Assembly (NCBI GenBank): GCA_964525605.1
Contig: CAZGKT010000008.1
Span: 1 to 64,000, forward strand
From: CAVTWJ01 sp964525605
GTDB taxonomy: Bacteria > Oederibacteriota > Muellerivitia > Muellerivitales > Muellerivitaceae
Length of the DNA stretch: 64,000 nucleotides
Reading direction: 5' to 3'
Shown here piece after piece: positions 7,565-15,955 of this stretch. The notes under the pieces are model-generated. The model had not been told where the DNA came from and searched no databases. It saw only the letters and a list, made by a program, of their open reading frames with translations. Made by a program: the position numbers and the translations under genes. Numbering within the stretch: position 1 is the stretch's first letter; every line of letters starts with the position of its first letter.

Positions 7565-10500
7565 ATTAAATCCTCCAATTTAAAATAATCGCCAACCCTC
7601 ATATCTTCCCTTTTCCTCTCGCCACGCTTTTTCGCCCCAGGTCCGCAGAGCAACCTGAAGTCACAACGTTCACAGGCCTTAGCGGCCGCAGGGAATAGAC
7701 CCTTCTCCACAGCCTGCGAGGCGGTCGTTAATAAAGCCTTTAGAGGTTCCTCAACCTTGTTCCAATCCGTGGCGTTAAATGGTGTGGAACCATAACCGCC
7801 CTTGGCGGTGATGAATTCATAGACCGCTTGTTCAGGGGTTAGGTTGGGATAAAGCGTTCGGCAGGCCCAGAGGTAAAGAGGCATCTGGATTTTGGTGCCT
7901 TCCTTCACGCTGTTCTTCTTGAAGCCGACAGCGCTACCCGATTTGTAATCCACCACCCTTAGGTGTTTCCCATCCGCTTTGACATCCACCCGGTCCATGA
8001 AGCCTTCCAACTTGAAGGTTCCGGCGGGAGTCGTAAAGGCCACCTCGGCCTGGCCCGGGCGCCCAAAGGCCTTCTCGAAATCGACCGGCGTCCATTCGGG
8101 ATCTTCCAAAACTTCCCGTAAGACCCTTTCCAGGTCCTGGTTCAAGATGAACTGACTCCATTGCCACAAGGCGAGGGAACCGGGCACACCCTCTTTCTCG
8201 AACCGCTTGAAGATGCGCTGGGTTTCTTCGCTAAGAACCTTTCGTGCCTTCTCCTGGTCCCGTTCCTTGAGCCAGCCTTCCTTCACGCCCCGGGAAAGCA
8301 CTTCTTCCAGAACCTCATGCATAAGGTTTCCCTTTTCCGCGGGGTCCAACTGAAAGACCCGCTCAGGTTCGGGGTGGATCTTCAACCCCAGCACATAACG
8401 GTAGAAATAGCGCAGGGGGCAGGCGGCGTAAGTTTCCAGGCGCGAGGCAGAGAGGGGCTTTTGCTTCAAGGAATGTTCCTGAGCAAGCCTTTCGATGGTC
8501 TTGGCGTCCTCAAAGACCCCGTCATAGGGGGTGAAACGGCGTTTGCCCTGCCGTTCCTGAAGCATTTCCCGGGCTTCCTGGTAGAAGGGCTTCCCTTCCA
8601 GATAGGCTTGGGCGGGCAGGGGGTTGCCTTGAAGGGCTTCCTTGAACCGGGTCAGAACCTCTTCCAGGTCATCAACCCGGGTGGCGCCTTCGCCCCTGAT
8701 CCAATCCGACACCGCGACCTTCTTGATATAGGGTGAATCAACACCCCATTCAGCCTGGCGCTGGCCGGTCACGGCCCGCAGGGTCTCGTGCAGATAGCTG
8801 GAAGGAACCCTTGGCGCGCCCGTGCCGGGGTGCAGGTGCGAGGCGGTGAGAATAAGGCACTTCTTGGCGCTTCGAGCCATAAGGAGGAATAGGAGCTTTT
8901 CCTCCAGTCGGCCTTCCGACTTCTCGGGGATATGGGCTTTGCCCTCCAGCAGGCCGTTGAGGAGTTTCCTTTCTTCATCCAAAAGCAATGGATCCTGACG
9001 GGGCACCCGGGGAAAACCCTGTTCGACCAGGCCGGGCAAAACCACCACATCGAAGGGAACACCCCGGGCCTGCATCAGGTCCGACACCTCGACCCCGCCG
9101 AAACCGGTGATCTTCCAGGGAATCGAAACCTCGTCCATGAGCCCGGTGAGAAGCGAGGCCAACTCCTCTTTCTCAACCGTGAAAGAATCCTTCGAGAGAA
9201 TCTCCACGCCCCGCCGAAGGGTTTGCAACTGTTCCTTGGCATCGGAAGTCCGGAATATCTTCTCCACCAACTCAAATAGCACCCGGGTCTTGCCCACCCA
9301 GCTCTTTTCTTTTTCAAACAGGCGCCGCCCTTGGAAGAGGGTATGAAGCACCTGGTTTCGGAAAGCCTTCAGGGTTTCCTTTTCTTCATTTGAGAAACCT
9401 TCTTCGTCGCGCCCATCAGGCGTGGAACTTTCCTTCAGATGATCTTGCATGCGGTCCAGCCAGGCGCCTTCGCCTTCCACGATGCCAGCTTCCTTGGAAG
9501 CCTGGTCCCAGAGGTGCGGGTTCCAGTCTGCGGGCTTGAGGCCGAACCCCGCCGGGTCCAGGTTGGGGCTGGAGAGGAAATTCATCAGGGTCTCGCGGGG
9601 GAATTCGTTTTGGAAACACTCAAGAAGAAGCAGGAAGGCTTTAGCCTCCGGGGTTTCGAGCAGAAAGACCGGTGGCCTTTTGGCGATGGGGATTCCCTGG
9701 CCGTCGAAGGCCGGGACGATTTCCCGGCGGTAGGCGTCGAACTGCCGCAATATCACCCCGCATTGGGAAAAGGAGCTTCCTTGCTTTTGGGCTTCCTCGG
9801 TGATGCACCGTACCACTTCCCGCATTTCCCGGGGTTCACCCGGGCACAACAGGATCTTTACGTCCGAATCCTCGAACTTCATCGAAACATCACCCTCATC
9901 CCGGCCTTCTCCCCTCAAGGGAGAAGGAGCACCCGCCACCCTCGCCCCTTGAGGGAGAGGGCTAGGGTGAGGGGTAACTTGGGGTTGTTCGGCTTTAAAT
10001 AAGTTGTTCTGTAACCTTCCTAGCGGTGTCGCCTTTTCACTTTCATACTTCCCTATTCCCTTAACCGTTCCATGTTGCTTCGCCCATTCCACAAAGGGCT
10101 TGGCGTATTCAAAGGCCGGATGGTCCTCGAAGGGGATGAACCAATAATTTTCCATTTTATTGTCATTGCGAGGAGCCGCCCCAATCGGGGCGTTTGGCGA
10201 CGTGGCAATCTCAGGTTTTGCTGTTAAATGAAGCAAAACTTTTTTTTGCAATGTGGGAGCGTCGTAAAAGCCGTAGGTCCAGAGCGGGGTTTCGGGCGGC
10301 GGCAGGGTCAGGGCGTCGACATAAAGGTCTTCCCGGTCTTTCCATTTCTCTTGTTTCTTCCAGGCGTCATAGGCTGAAAGAACCCGGGAAAATTCATCCC
10401 ATTTTTCCGAAAGCCTCTTGCGGGTCTTGTCCTTCCCGATCTTGCGGGAGGATTCCTTCAAGTCCGCCGGGTCGATGCCCGCCTGGCGAAGCTCCGAAAG

Positions 10501-10875
10501 GGTGGCCTGGAGGGTCTTGTGAAAACCGGGGGTCTCTTCCACCGTCTTGAAGGACCACAGGGCGGGTTTGAGCCCCCGGGCCGTTTCCCGCAAGACCCAG
10601 GGCACCAGGGATTCGGGAAGCATCCGAAACCCTTCTTTAATCCATTTTTCCTCGGCGGCCTCCAGCAGGTACTGGTGGAAGGTCAGGAAACGAATATTGA
10701 ATATTTTTCCGTGGGCTTGGGCCAATGCTTCCCGCAGATGCCGTACCAGCAAACGGTTGGGAACCAAGACAACTAACGGGGTCAGGGGGTCCTTCTGCCT
10801 AAGTTCTTTCACCTCGTCAAAGAGCGATTGTTCGAGAAAAGGCTGATAGGGGCCTAAATATAGGGAAAGGCTCAA
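7561..10875 (-). CDS. addB: AddB-like inactivated-helicase / PD-(D/E)XK exonuclease subunit
   Basis: A protein of 1104 residues. It starts like AddB/RecC-type proteins (LYLGPYQPFLEQSL, then LVVLVPNRLLVRHLREAL). The C-terminal nuclease has SRLETYAACPLRYFYRYV (Cys near 818), GFMDRVDV, VDYKSG (near 975) and CERCDFRLLC (near 1067-1076). The four cysteines match the iron-sulfur staple of AddB and Cas4 nucleases. It probably works with the AddA-like protein in resection of DNA breaks. The start is TTG, with AAAAGGA seven bases upstream and no good ATG nearby. Two unrelated repeat families are translated in frame (9889-9977 and 10162-10214), both in the N-terminal third between conserved blocks. Confidence 0.86.
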   Translation of the reverse strand: MSLSLYLGPYQPFLEQSLFDEVKELRQKDPLTPLVVLVPNRLLVRHLREALAQAHGKIFNIRFLTFHQYLLEAAEEKWIKEGFRMLPESLVPWVLRETARGLKPALWSFKTVEETPGFHKTLQATLSELRQAGIDPADLKESSRKIGKDKTRKRLSEKWDEFSRVLSAYDAWKKQEKWKDREDLYVDALTLPPPETPLWTYGFYDAPTLQKKVLLHLTAKPEIATSPNAPIGAAPRNDNKMENYWFIPFEDHPAFEYAKPFVEWAKQHGTVKGIGKYESEKATPLGRLQNNLFKAEQPQVTPHPSPLPQGARVAGAPSPLRGEGRDEGDVSMKFEDSDVKILLCPGEPREMREVVRCITEEAQKQGSSFSQCGVILRQFDAYRREIVPAFDGQGIPIAKRPPVFLLETPEAKAFLLLLECFQNEFPRETLMNFLSSPNLDPAGFGLKPADWNPHLWDQASKEAGIVEGEGAWLDRMQDHLKESSTPDGRDEEGFSNEEKETLKAFRNQVLHTLFQGRRLFEKEKSWVGKTRVLFELVEKIFRTSDAKEQLQTLRRGVEILSKDSFTVEKEELASLLTGLMDEVSIPWKITGFGGVEVSDLMQARGVPFDVVVLPGLVEQGFPRVPRQDPLLLDEERKLLNGLLEGKAHIPEKSEGRLEEKLLFLLMARSAKKCLILTASHLHPGTGAPRVPSSYLHETLRAVTGQRQAEWGVDSPYIKKVAVSDWIRGEGATRVDDLEEVLTRFKEALQGNPLPAQAYLEGKPFYQEAREMLQERQGKRRFTPYDGVFEDAKTIERLAQEHSLKQKPLSASRLETYAACPLRYFYRYVLGLKIHPEPERVFQLDPAEKGNLMHEVLEEVLSRGVKEGWLKERDQEKARKVLSEETQRIFKRFEKEGVPGSLALWQWSQFILNQDLERVLREVLEDPEWTPVDFEKAFGRPGQAEVAFTTPAGTFKLEGFMDRVDVKADGKHLRVVDYKSGSAVGFKKNSVKEGTKIQMPLYLWACRTLYPNLTPEQAVYEFITAKGGYGSTPFNATDWNKVEEPLKALLTTASQAVEKGLFPAAAKACERCDFRLLCGPGAKKRGERKREDMRVGDYFKLEDLI
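9889..9977. repeat. Long inverted-repeat element inside addB, read in frame
   Basis: Arms about 9890-9927 (CACCCTCATCCCGGCCTTCT…) and 9939-9974 (…GAGGGAGAGGGCTAGGGTGA) are reverse complements around a short loop. It is the same family as 5741-5831. It is translated as PHPSPLPQGARVAGA, then PSPLRGEGRDEG, between conserved AddB blocks. Confidence 0.85.
10162..10214. repeat. TCATTGCGAGGAG-type dispersed repeat inside addB, read in frame
   Basis: Begins GTCATTGCGAGGAGCC, contains the internal palindrome CGCCCCAATCGGGGCG and ends GACGTGGCAATCTCAG. It is translated as PEIATSPNAPIGAAPRNDN. Related copies lie at 11843-11893, 11920-11974 and 44476-44541, all intergenic. Confidence 0.8.
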
Positions 10876-10986
10876 GGTGGGTCCTTTTGAATTTGGGAGG
10901 GGTGATTTCCGACGGGGGCATTATATATAATCGCTTTTCCCAAAACCCTAAAGGTCGCGGGTTAGATTTAACCCAGGGGAGTTTAC

Positions 10987-11829
10987 ATGTCTCGTGAAAT
11001 CATCGTCGCCACCGCTGCGGGTTTCTGTTTCGGCGTGAAGCGGGCCATTCAGAAGGCCGAAACCATGGATAAGGCCTTTATCTTCGGTTCCCTCATCCAC
11101 AACCCCCAGGAAGTTTCCCGGCTAGCCTCCCTCAACAAAAAGATCGTGCATTCATTGGAAGACGTCGAGGACAACAAGGTCGTCATCACAGCCCACGGTC
11201 TCGATATCAAAGTGCTGGATACCATGAAGGATAAGGGTCTGGAAATTATCGATACCACCTGTCCCCTGGTCACCAAGATCTACAACGAGGGTTTGAAGCT
11301 TCAGGAACAAGGACTCCAGTTGGTCATTATTGGCGACCCCAAGCATGTCGAAATAAAAGGCATCGCCAGCCGGATGAAGAACCCGATCATTGTTTATAAC
11401 GAAGAGGACATCGCCCATGTTCCGCAAGGTTCCCGCGTGGGCGTGGTTTGCCAGAGCACCCTTTTGATGGAAAAATTCGACGCCTTTGTGGGGCTTTTGA
11501 AAGCTCGCTGTTCCGAGGTCATTCCCATCAACACCATTTGTAAGCCCACCAAGGACCGCCAGAGCGCCGCCGCTACCCTTTCCAAACAGGTCCACATCAT
11601 GATCGTGATCGGCGGGCGCAATTCGTCCAATACCCACAAGCTGGCCGATACCTGCCAGGCTTTTCTACCCAATGCCACCTACCACATCGAGACCGCACAG
11701 GAACTGGAACCCAAATGGTTCGAAGGCAAGACCAAAGTAGGCATCACCGCCGGAGCGTCGACCCCTGATTACCTGATCGAGGAAGTCATCAACACCATCC
11801 GCACCTACGACGAACTGGTCCCCGCTTAA
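10987..11829 (+). CDS. ispH: 4-hydroxy-3-methylbut-2-enyl diphosphate reductase (IspH/LytB)
   Basis: A cytosolic iron-sulfur enzyme of 280 residues. It performs the last step of the MEP isoprenoid pathway, reducing HMBPP to IPP and DMAPP. The three cluster cysteines sit in GFCFGVKRA (C14), DTTCPLV (C92) and NTICKPTKDRQ (about C185). The motif GGRNSSNTHKL, which binds the diphosphate, and the family C-terminus GASTPDYLIEEV are present. Length matches the short IspH class. AGGGGAG lies just upstream of the ATG. The gene stands alone on the plus strand, divergent from addB. Its 3' flank is a dispersed repeat. Confidence 0.97.
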   Translation: MSREIIVATAAGFCFGVKRAIQKAETMDKAFIFGSLIHNPQEVSRLASLNKKIVHSLEDVEDNKVVITAHGLDIKVLDTMKDKGLEIIDTTCPLVTKIYNEGLKLQEQGLQLVIIGDPKHVEIKGIASRMKNPIIVYNEEDIAHVPQGSRVGVVCQSTLLMEKFDAFVGLLKARCSEVIPINTICKPTKDRQSAAATLSKQVHIMIVIGGRNSSNTHKLADTCQAFLPNATYHIETAQELEPKWFEGKTKVGITAGASTPDYLIEEVINTIRTYDELVPA

Positions 11830-11842
11830 AATTTAATAGTTT

Positions 11843-11974
11843 GTCATTCCGAGGAGCAAAGCCGAAAGGCTTGGTTTGCGACATCGGAATTCCAGGTTTT
11901 CTTACCAGTTTTTTTAACTGAGATTGCTACGCCCCAAATCACCCCGATTGGGGCTGGGCCTCGCAATGACGATG
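11843..11974. repeat. Two intergenic copies of the TCATTGCGAGGAG-type repeat
   Basis: Copy 1 (11843-11893) begins GTCATTCCGAGGAGC and contains AAGCCGAAAGGCTT. Copy 2 (11920-11974) is in opposite orientation, from GAGATTGCTACGCCCC to CCTCGCAATGAC, with the inner palindrome CCCCGATTGGGG. They fill most of the gap between ispH and the convergent oxidoreductase gene. Transcribed as a pair they could fold into a large stem and might end both transcripts. Confidence 0.75.
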
Positions 11975-11996
11975 AAAATTCAACCTTATCAATTAC

Positions 11997-13010
11997 CTAC
12001 CCCACCTCTTGCAGCCAACACTCCATTGTCTTCATATTGCCCAAGCTATCCGCCCAGGACATGCGGGGCGATTCTTTCAAACCTTTCGCGATACACCTTC
12101 CCGCTTCATCCGCTTCCAAGGCGTAAAGATTCCCGCGTTCGGTTATCTTTAGGATCTTCGGGGTTTTCTTGCCGTAAAGATGAACCTCGATCGTGGAAAT
12201 ACCCTTTTGCCACCGGCCCGGATGCCAAGGTACAGGGACATGTATTTTTCCTTTCGAGCCCCAAACTGTCACCCCCACCCCGCGCTGTAACTGGGTGCCG
12301 CAACAAAGTTCGGCCAGCACTCCGTTGGGGAATTTCAATGAAGCAATGGCCAGCTCATCTACCCCGCTCTTCTTTCCAATTAAGGCCGTTCCTACCACCT
12401 CTTCGGGGTTGAGGAAGGGTTGACCTGCCGCCGCCCCCGCCAGAAGCCTGACCATGGAAACGGGGTAGCAACCCAGATCCAGGATTCCCCCGCCCCCCAA
12501 CTTGGCGTTCCAGAGCCGATGCTTCAGGTCCATGGGGCGCTCGAAGCTGAATATCGCCTCGATCAATTTCACCTCGCCCACCGTCTTTTTCCGGAGCAAG
12601 CCGGCCAGCTTTTCAGTCTGGGGATGACACCGGTACATGAACGCCTCCATCAAAAAGACCCGGTTCTTCCTGGCCGCCTCTACTACCCGCGTGGTATCCC
12701 GCAGGGTCATGGTCATCGGCTTTTCGCAGAGGATATTTTTCTTGTTTTTCGCGGCTTCGATGGCCCATTCGGCGTGGAAAGGATGGGGCGGGGCGATATA
12801 CACCGCGTCCACTTCTGGGTCCCGCAACAGTTCGCCGTAAGATCCGTAGTAATAGGGAGCTTGATACTGCCGGGCGAAATTCAGCGCGCTTTCTTCTTGC
12901 CGGCTGGCGACTGCGGTTAAGACTCCCGTTTGTGAAACCTTGAGAGCCTGGGCGAAGGCGTGGGCGATTCCCCCGGTGGAGAGGATGCCCCATCTGACTT
13001 TTCGGTTCAT
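11997..13010 (-). CDS. Gfo/Idh/MocA-family NAD(P)-dependent oxidoreductase
   Basis: A protein of 337 residues. The N-terminal Rossmann fold begins VRWGILSTGGIAHAFAQAL. The family EKP motif with the catalytic lysine is present (ILCEKPMTMTL), followed by an alpha/beta dimerisation domain with GGGGILDLGCYPVSM, typical of the dihydrodiol-dehydrogenase/glucose-fructose-oxidoreductase branch. These enzymes oxidise or reduce sugar-like hydroxyl groups with NAD(P). The substrate cannot be predicted. A 71-codon gene lies 43 bp upstream on the same strand and may be co-transcribed. Confidence 0.9.
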   Translation of the reverse strand: MNRKVRWGILSTGGIAHAFAQALKVSQTGVLTAVASRQEESALNFARQYQAPYYYGSYGELLRDPEVDAVYIAPPHPFHAEWAIEAAKNKKNILCEKPMTMTLRDTTRVVEAARKNRVFLMEAFMYRCHPQTEKLAGLLRKKTVGEVKLIEAIFSFERPMDLKHRLWNAKLGGGGILDLGCYPVSMVRLLAGAAAGQPFLNPEEVVGTALIGKKSGVDELAIASLKFPNGVLAELCCGTQLQRGVGVTVWGSKGKIHVPVPWHPGRWQKGISTIEVHLYGKKTPKILKITERGNLYALEADEAGRCIAKGLKESPRMSWADSLGNMKTMECWLQEVG

Positions 13011-13053
13011 GGAAAATTCCTTGAGTAGTTTGTGGATATCCGGCTGGGAACTT

Positions 13054-13269
13054 CTAACCTTCCAATGTTTCTTTCATCATCTTCGCAAGCACCTCGCAAC
13101 AGCAGTCAAACCCCATGTTTTGTTTGCCCGGACCGGCACCTTCGCTCATCTTGAGTTTGGGGCTTTTGCCATGGATGGGGCATATCAGGGCCGCCGTTTT
13201 GGTTTCCAAAGCTTTCAGGGCCGCCTGTAGGGCGCTTTCCTGGATCTCATCCTTGAATTCACCGCTCAT
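13054..13269 (-). CDS. Small Cys-rich hypothetical protein
   Basis: A product of 71 residues, acidic and helical at the N-terminus (EFKDEIQESALQAALKALE). It has a CPIHG motif near residue 30 and a Cys triplet (FDCCCEVLAKMM) near the C-terminus, which could bind a metal. A GAGGTGAAG sequence precedes the ATG. I do not recognise a family. Coding is supported by the ribosome binding site, the gap-filling position between two same-strand genes, and the absence of a better frame. Confidence 0.6.
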   Translation of the reverse strand: MSGEFKDEIQESALQAALKALETKTAALICPIHGKSPKLKMSEGAGPGKQNMGFDCCCEVLAKMMKETLEG

Positions 13270-13302
13270 GAAACTTCACCTCGCGAATAAAAGGCTCACA
13301 AA

Positions 13303-13336
13303 ACAAAAAAGCCCGTCCCCCTAGAGGGACGGGCTT
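13303..13336 (-). terminator. Rho-independent terminator of the LysM lipoprotein gene
   Basis: Perfect 11-bp stem AAGCCCGTCCC / GGGACGGGCTT around a 6-base loop. On the minus strand it is followed by TTTTTTG, just past the stop of the LysM gene at 13352. Confidence 0.92.
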
Positions 13337-13351
13337 GATTGACAGCGGTCA

Positions 13352-13765
13352 TCAGAAATAATCGATCGGCAGGGTCGAACGGGGTTCGCTGTGAGGCACG
13401 AACTTGGGCGTCTTGGAAGCCAAGGTCCGTGCATTGGCCAAATCATCATCCGAGACATCCATGCGAATCTTGAAATCCTGTTTGGGATAGATCAAATCCG
13501 GATCAGAGATCAGGTCGCGATTGGATTTGAAGATCAAGGGCCAGGCGAAGCTATCGGCGTAAACACTCTTTTTGCCGGCGATGCCCCAGAGAGTGTCATG
13601 GTGTTTCACCAAGTAATCGCTGAGCTTGGTCGGGGTGGGAACGGCGGTGGGAGCGATGGTATCTTTAGGAACTTCCGTCGTTTGGATTTTCTTAGCGCTA
13701 CATCCCATCATCAGACCGGTCATCGCGATGAGGGAAAGAATTAAAGAAACTTTTGTGCTGCCCAT
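13352..13765 (-). CDS. LysM-domain lipoprotein
   Basis: A product of 137 residues. The lipoprotein signal peptide ends in the lipobox GLMMGCS, so the mature protein begins at Cys22. A threonine/proline linker leads to one LysM domain (residues about 49-102: YLVKHHDTLWGIAG, then YPKQDFKI), which binds peptidoglycan glycan chains. The product should be anchored in a membrane facing the periplasm. It has its own terminator, so it is likely a single-gene transcript. The gap of 181 bp upstream (to 13947) holds nothing I can name. Confidence 0.88.
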   Translation of the reverse strand: MGSTKVSLILSLIAMTGLMMGCSAKKIQTTEVPKDTIAPTAVPTPTKLSDYLVKHHDTLWGIAGKKSVYADSFAWPLIFKSNRDLISDPDLIYPKQDFKIRMDVSDDDLANARTLASKTPKFVPHSEPRSTLPIDYF

Positions 13766-13946
13766 AGTTGTCTCCTTGATGGCTTAAAGAAGCGTTGTGC
13801 CTTTATTCTGCAGCTAAATATTAGACGAATCAAGGCTCATTTCTTCAACAAAAAAACTGAACTGACGGAAAACTCGTCTAAGAAGGCCTTAAAACGTTAT
13901 ATCTTGGCTTTTTTTACAAGGTTGTTATTCACAACAAGCGAACTGA

Positions 13947-14999
13947 CTAACAAATCCTCGGAAGCTGTTCCCCGCTCAAGAGGTCCAGAATCCGGGTAGC
14001 GCCGGTTACGCTTTTCAACCTCACGGATTTCCCCGCTCCCTCCAACACTAGTCCGATCACACGGGCTTCCGAACACACGGGAAAACGAGCCAGAATTTCC
14101 AGGGTTTTAGCTACTTCTTTCTCAGGGATAAAGAGGGCGAACCGGCCCTCGTTGGCGACATAAAGTGGATCGAGCCCTAACAACTCACAAGCTGCGTTGA
14201 CCGGCTTGGTAATAGGAATTTTTCTTTCATCCAGGAGTATCGGATGGGGCCCCGCCTGGGCAATTTCATTAATGGCGGAAGCCAAACCCCCACGGGTTAA
14301 ATCCCTCAAGCAGTGGATATCCACCCCGGCCTTCAAGAGCGCCAATACCGGTTCATGCAGAAAAGCGCAGTCGCTTTCTAATGTCGTTTCGAATTCCAGC
14401 CCCTCCCGTGCGGCCATAATGGCGATACCGTGACGGCCCAAGTCCCCGCTTAAAATCACCGCGTCGCCAGGCTTTACAGAAGCGGGTGATATTTCCCACT
14501 TCCCCTCCACCACGCCAATTCCGGATGTGTTGATGAAAATGCCATCGCCCTTTCCCTTATCAACCACCTTGGTATCGCCGGTCACGATGTAAACCCCGGC
14601 CTCATCCGCCGATTTGCGCATCGATTTGACGATTTTCCAAAGTTGGTCCAGGGGAAACCCTTCTTCCAATATAAACCCGGCGGTCAGGTAAAGGGGTTTG
14701 GCCCCGGCCATAGCCAGGTCATTGACGGTTCCGGTCACAGCAAGCTTGCCGATATCACCACCCGGGAAAAAGATAGGTTTTACAACGTAAGAATCGGTGG
14801 TCATGGCCACCCGGGTGCCTGGCAGGTCCATCACAGAGGCATCATGGCGTTTCAACAGGGGAGCGTTACCGAAGGCGGGCAAGAATATTTTTTCGATGAG
14901 TTGCTGGGTCAGCGTTCCCCCGCCGCCATGGGCGAGGAGTACCTTGTCGTAATCGTTAAAGGGGATGGGGCAATCCAACGCAAAACCACTTTCAGCCAT
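13947..14999 (-). CDS. hypE: Hydrogenase maturation protein HypE (thiocarboxamide dehydratase)
   Basis: A PurM/AIR-synthase-like protein of 350 residues. HypE uses ATP to dehydrate the C-terminal carbamoylated cysteine to a thiocyanate, the CN donor for the NiFe centre. The N-terminus VLLAHGGGGTLTQQLIEK and the essential C-terminal PRIC end with Cys as the last residue are both present. GGGGAG lies upstream of the ATG. It is separated from the other hyp genes, 1 kb from the group 4 hydrogenase operon but on the opposite strand. It is the only HypE in the window and should serve all three hydrogenases. Confidence 0.97.
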   Translation of the reverse strand: MAESGFALDCPIPFNDYDKVLLAHGGGGTLTQQLIEKIFLPAFGNAPLLKRHDASVMDLPGTRVAMTTDSYVVKPIFFPGGDIGKLAVTGTVNDLAMAGAKPLYLTAGFILEEGFPLDQLWKIVKSMRKSADEAGVYIVTGDTKVVDKGKGDGIFINTSGIGVVEGKWEISPASVKPGDAVILSGDLGRHGIAIMAAREGLEFETTLESDCAFLHEPVLALLKAGVDIHCLRDLTRGGLASAINEIAQAGPHPILLDERKIPITKPVNAACELLGLDPLYVANEGRFALFIPEKEVAKTLEILARFPVCSEARVIGLVLEGAGKSVRLKSVTGATRILDLLSGEQLPRIC

Positions 15000-15035
15000 T
15001 TTTAAACTCCCCTTTCAAGATAAATCCTCTTTGGA

Positions 15036-15761
15036 CTATTTCTGCTTTTTTAGTTCTTTAATTCTTGTTTGTGCTCTTTTGAACCCTTGTTTTGCGGCAA
15101 GTTTAAACCATTTGATCGCAAGGTTTTTGTTTCTTGGCAAACCATCGCCCCACTTATAGTGAAGACCTAAATTGTACTGTGCGTATTTTTCCCCGCCTTT
15201 AGCTGCTTTGCGATACCAATAGAGTGCTTTTGAACTATTCTTTTTCGTTCCAAGACCTTCATGATAGAAATAACCAACTTTATATTGGGCTTCAACATCG
15301 CCTTTCTTGGCTGCTTTTAAATTCCAAACATAAGCCTTCGAGGGATCTTTTTTTACACCTCGACCCTCATCGTAATACATACCTAAATTGTAACAAGCGT
15401 TACGGTTACCTTTTGATGCGGCTCGTTTATAAAATTGGATCGCTTTTTTAAAATCTTTTTTAACGCCTCTTCCCTGCGCATAACAAATCCCTAAATTTAA
15501 TAAAGCACTATCAAGTCCTTTATTCGCCGCCGATTTATACCACTTAATCGCAAACGGCATGTTCTTTCGGAATCCTTTTCCATTCTCGTAATCACAGGCC
15601 AAATTGTATTGAGCAAGTGTGTCTCCATCTTCGGCCAATATTTGGAGCCATTTATGTGAACGACGAATGTTCGAATCGAAATATTTGTAAGCTAGCTTGC
15701 GGGCCGCCCCCAGATTTCCTTTAAGGACCAATATTTCAAGTTCTCGTTCTTTGATTTTCAT
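15036..15761 (-). CDS. Sel1-like repeat protein
   Basis: About 241 residues with five consecutive 36-residue Sel1/TPR-like units (for example NLGICYAQGRGVKKDFKKAI, then YNLGMYYDEGRGVKKDPSKA). Such alpha-solenoids mediate protein contacts. No signal peptide is seen. The ATG at 15761 (MKIKERELE) is preferred because GAGG lies about eight bases upstream; ATG 15773 has its Shine-Dalgarno too close. The codon composition is AT-richer than that of the neighbouring hydrogenase genes. It lies just upstream of hypE on the same strand (36 bp), so the two may share a transcript; a functional link is unproven. Confidence 0.85.
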   Translation of the reverse strand: MKIKERELEILVLKGNLGAARKLAYKYFDSNIRRSHKWLQILAEDGDTLAQYNLACDYENGKGFRKNMPFAIKWYKSAANKGLDSALLNLGICYAQGRGVKKDFKKAIQFYKRAASKGNRNACYNLGMYYDEGRGVKKDPSKAYVWNLKAAKKGDVEAQYKVGYFYHEGLGTKKNSSKALYWYRKAAKGGEKYAQYNLGLHYKWGDGLPRNKNLAIKWFKLAAKQGFKRAQTRIKELKKQK

Positions 15762-15867
15762 TTCCGACCTCATCTCCCACAAGTCTACGAACTTTAAGCT
15801 CTCCCACCCAAATCCATTATGACAAAGAACCTAGAGCCCCTCATTTGGGGTTTCACCGGCTTGTTTG

Positions 15868-15883
15868 TGTGATAGAGGTCATA
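15868..15883 (+). promoter_or_regulatory. Crp/Fnr-like operator upstream of the group 4 hydrogenase operon
   Basis: TGTGA-TAGAGG-TCATA has the half-site and N6 spacing of Crp-family sites (TGTGA-N6-TCACA in E. coli). Its centre lies about 80 bp upstream of the GTG start at 15956. It overlaps a CATAAT hexamer that could be a -10 element. Similar sites precede both other hydrogenase operons. Confidence 0.6.
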
Positions 15884-15955
15884 ATAAATAGGCCCTCCCG
15901 GGGCCTAAGCTGTTCACGAATACCTCATCAAAACAAATAAAAAGTGAGGAAAAAC

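Noticed and set aside
8161..8736. Plus-strand 191-codon frame opposite the addB-like gene
   Set aside because: It is antisense to the conserved Fe-S nuclease domain; no start signal and no recognisable domain.
11152..11637. Minus-strand 161-codon frame opposite ispH
   Set aside because: It is a shadow of ispH, whose catalytic cysteines and substrate motif are all in the plus frame.
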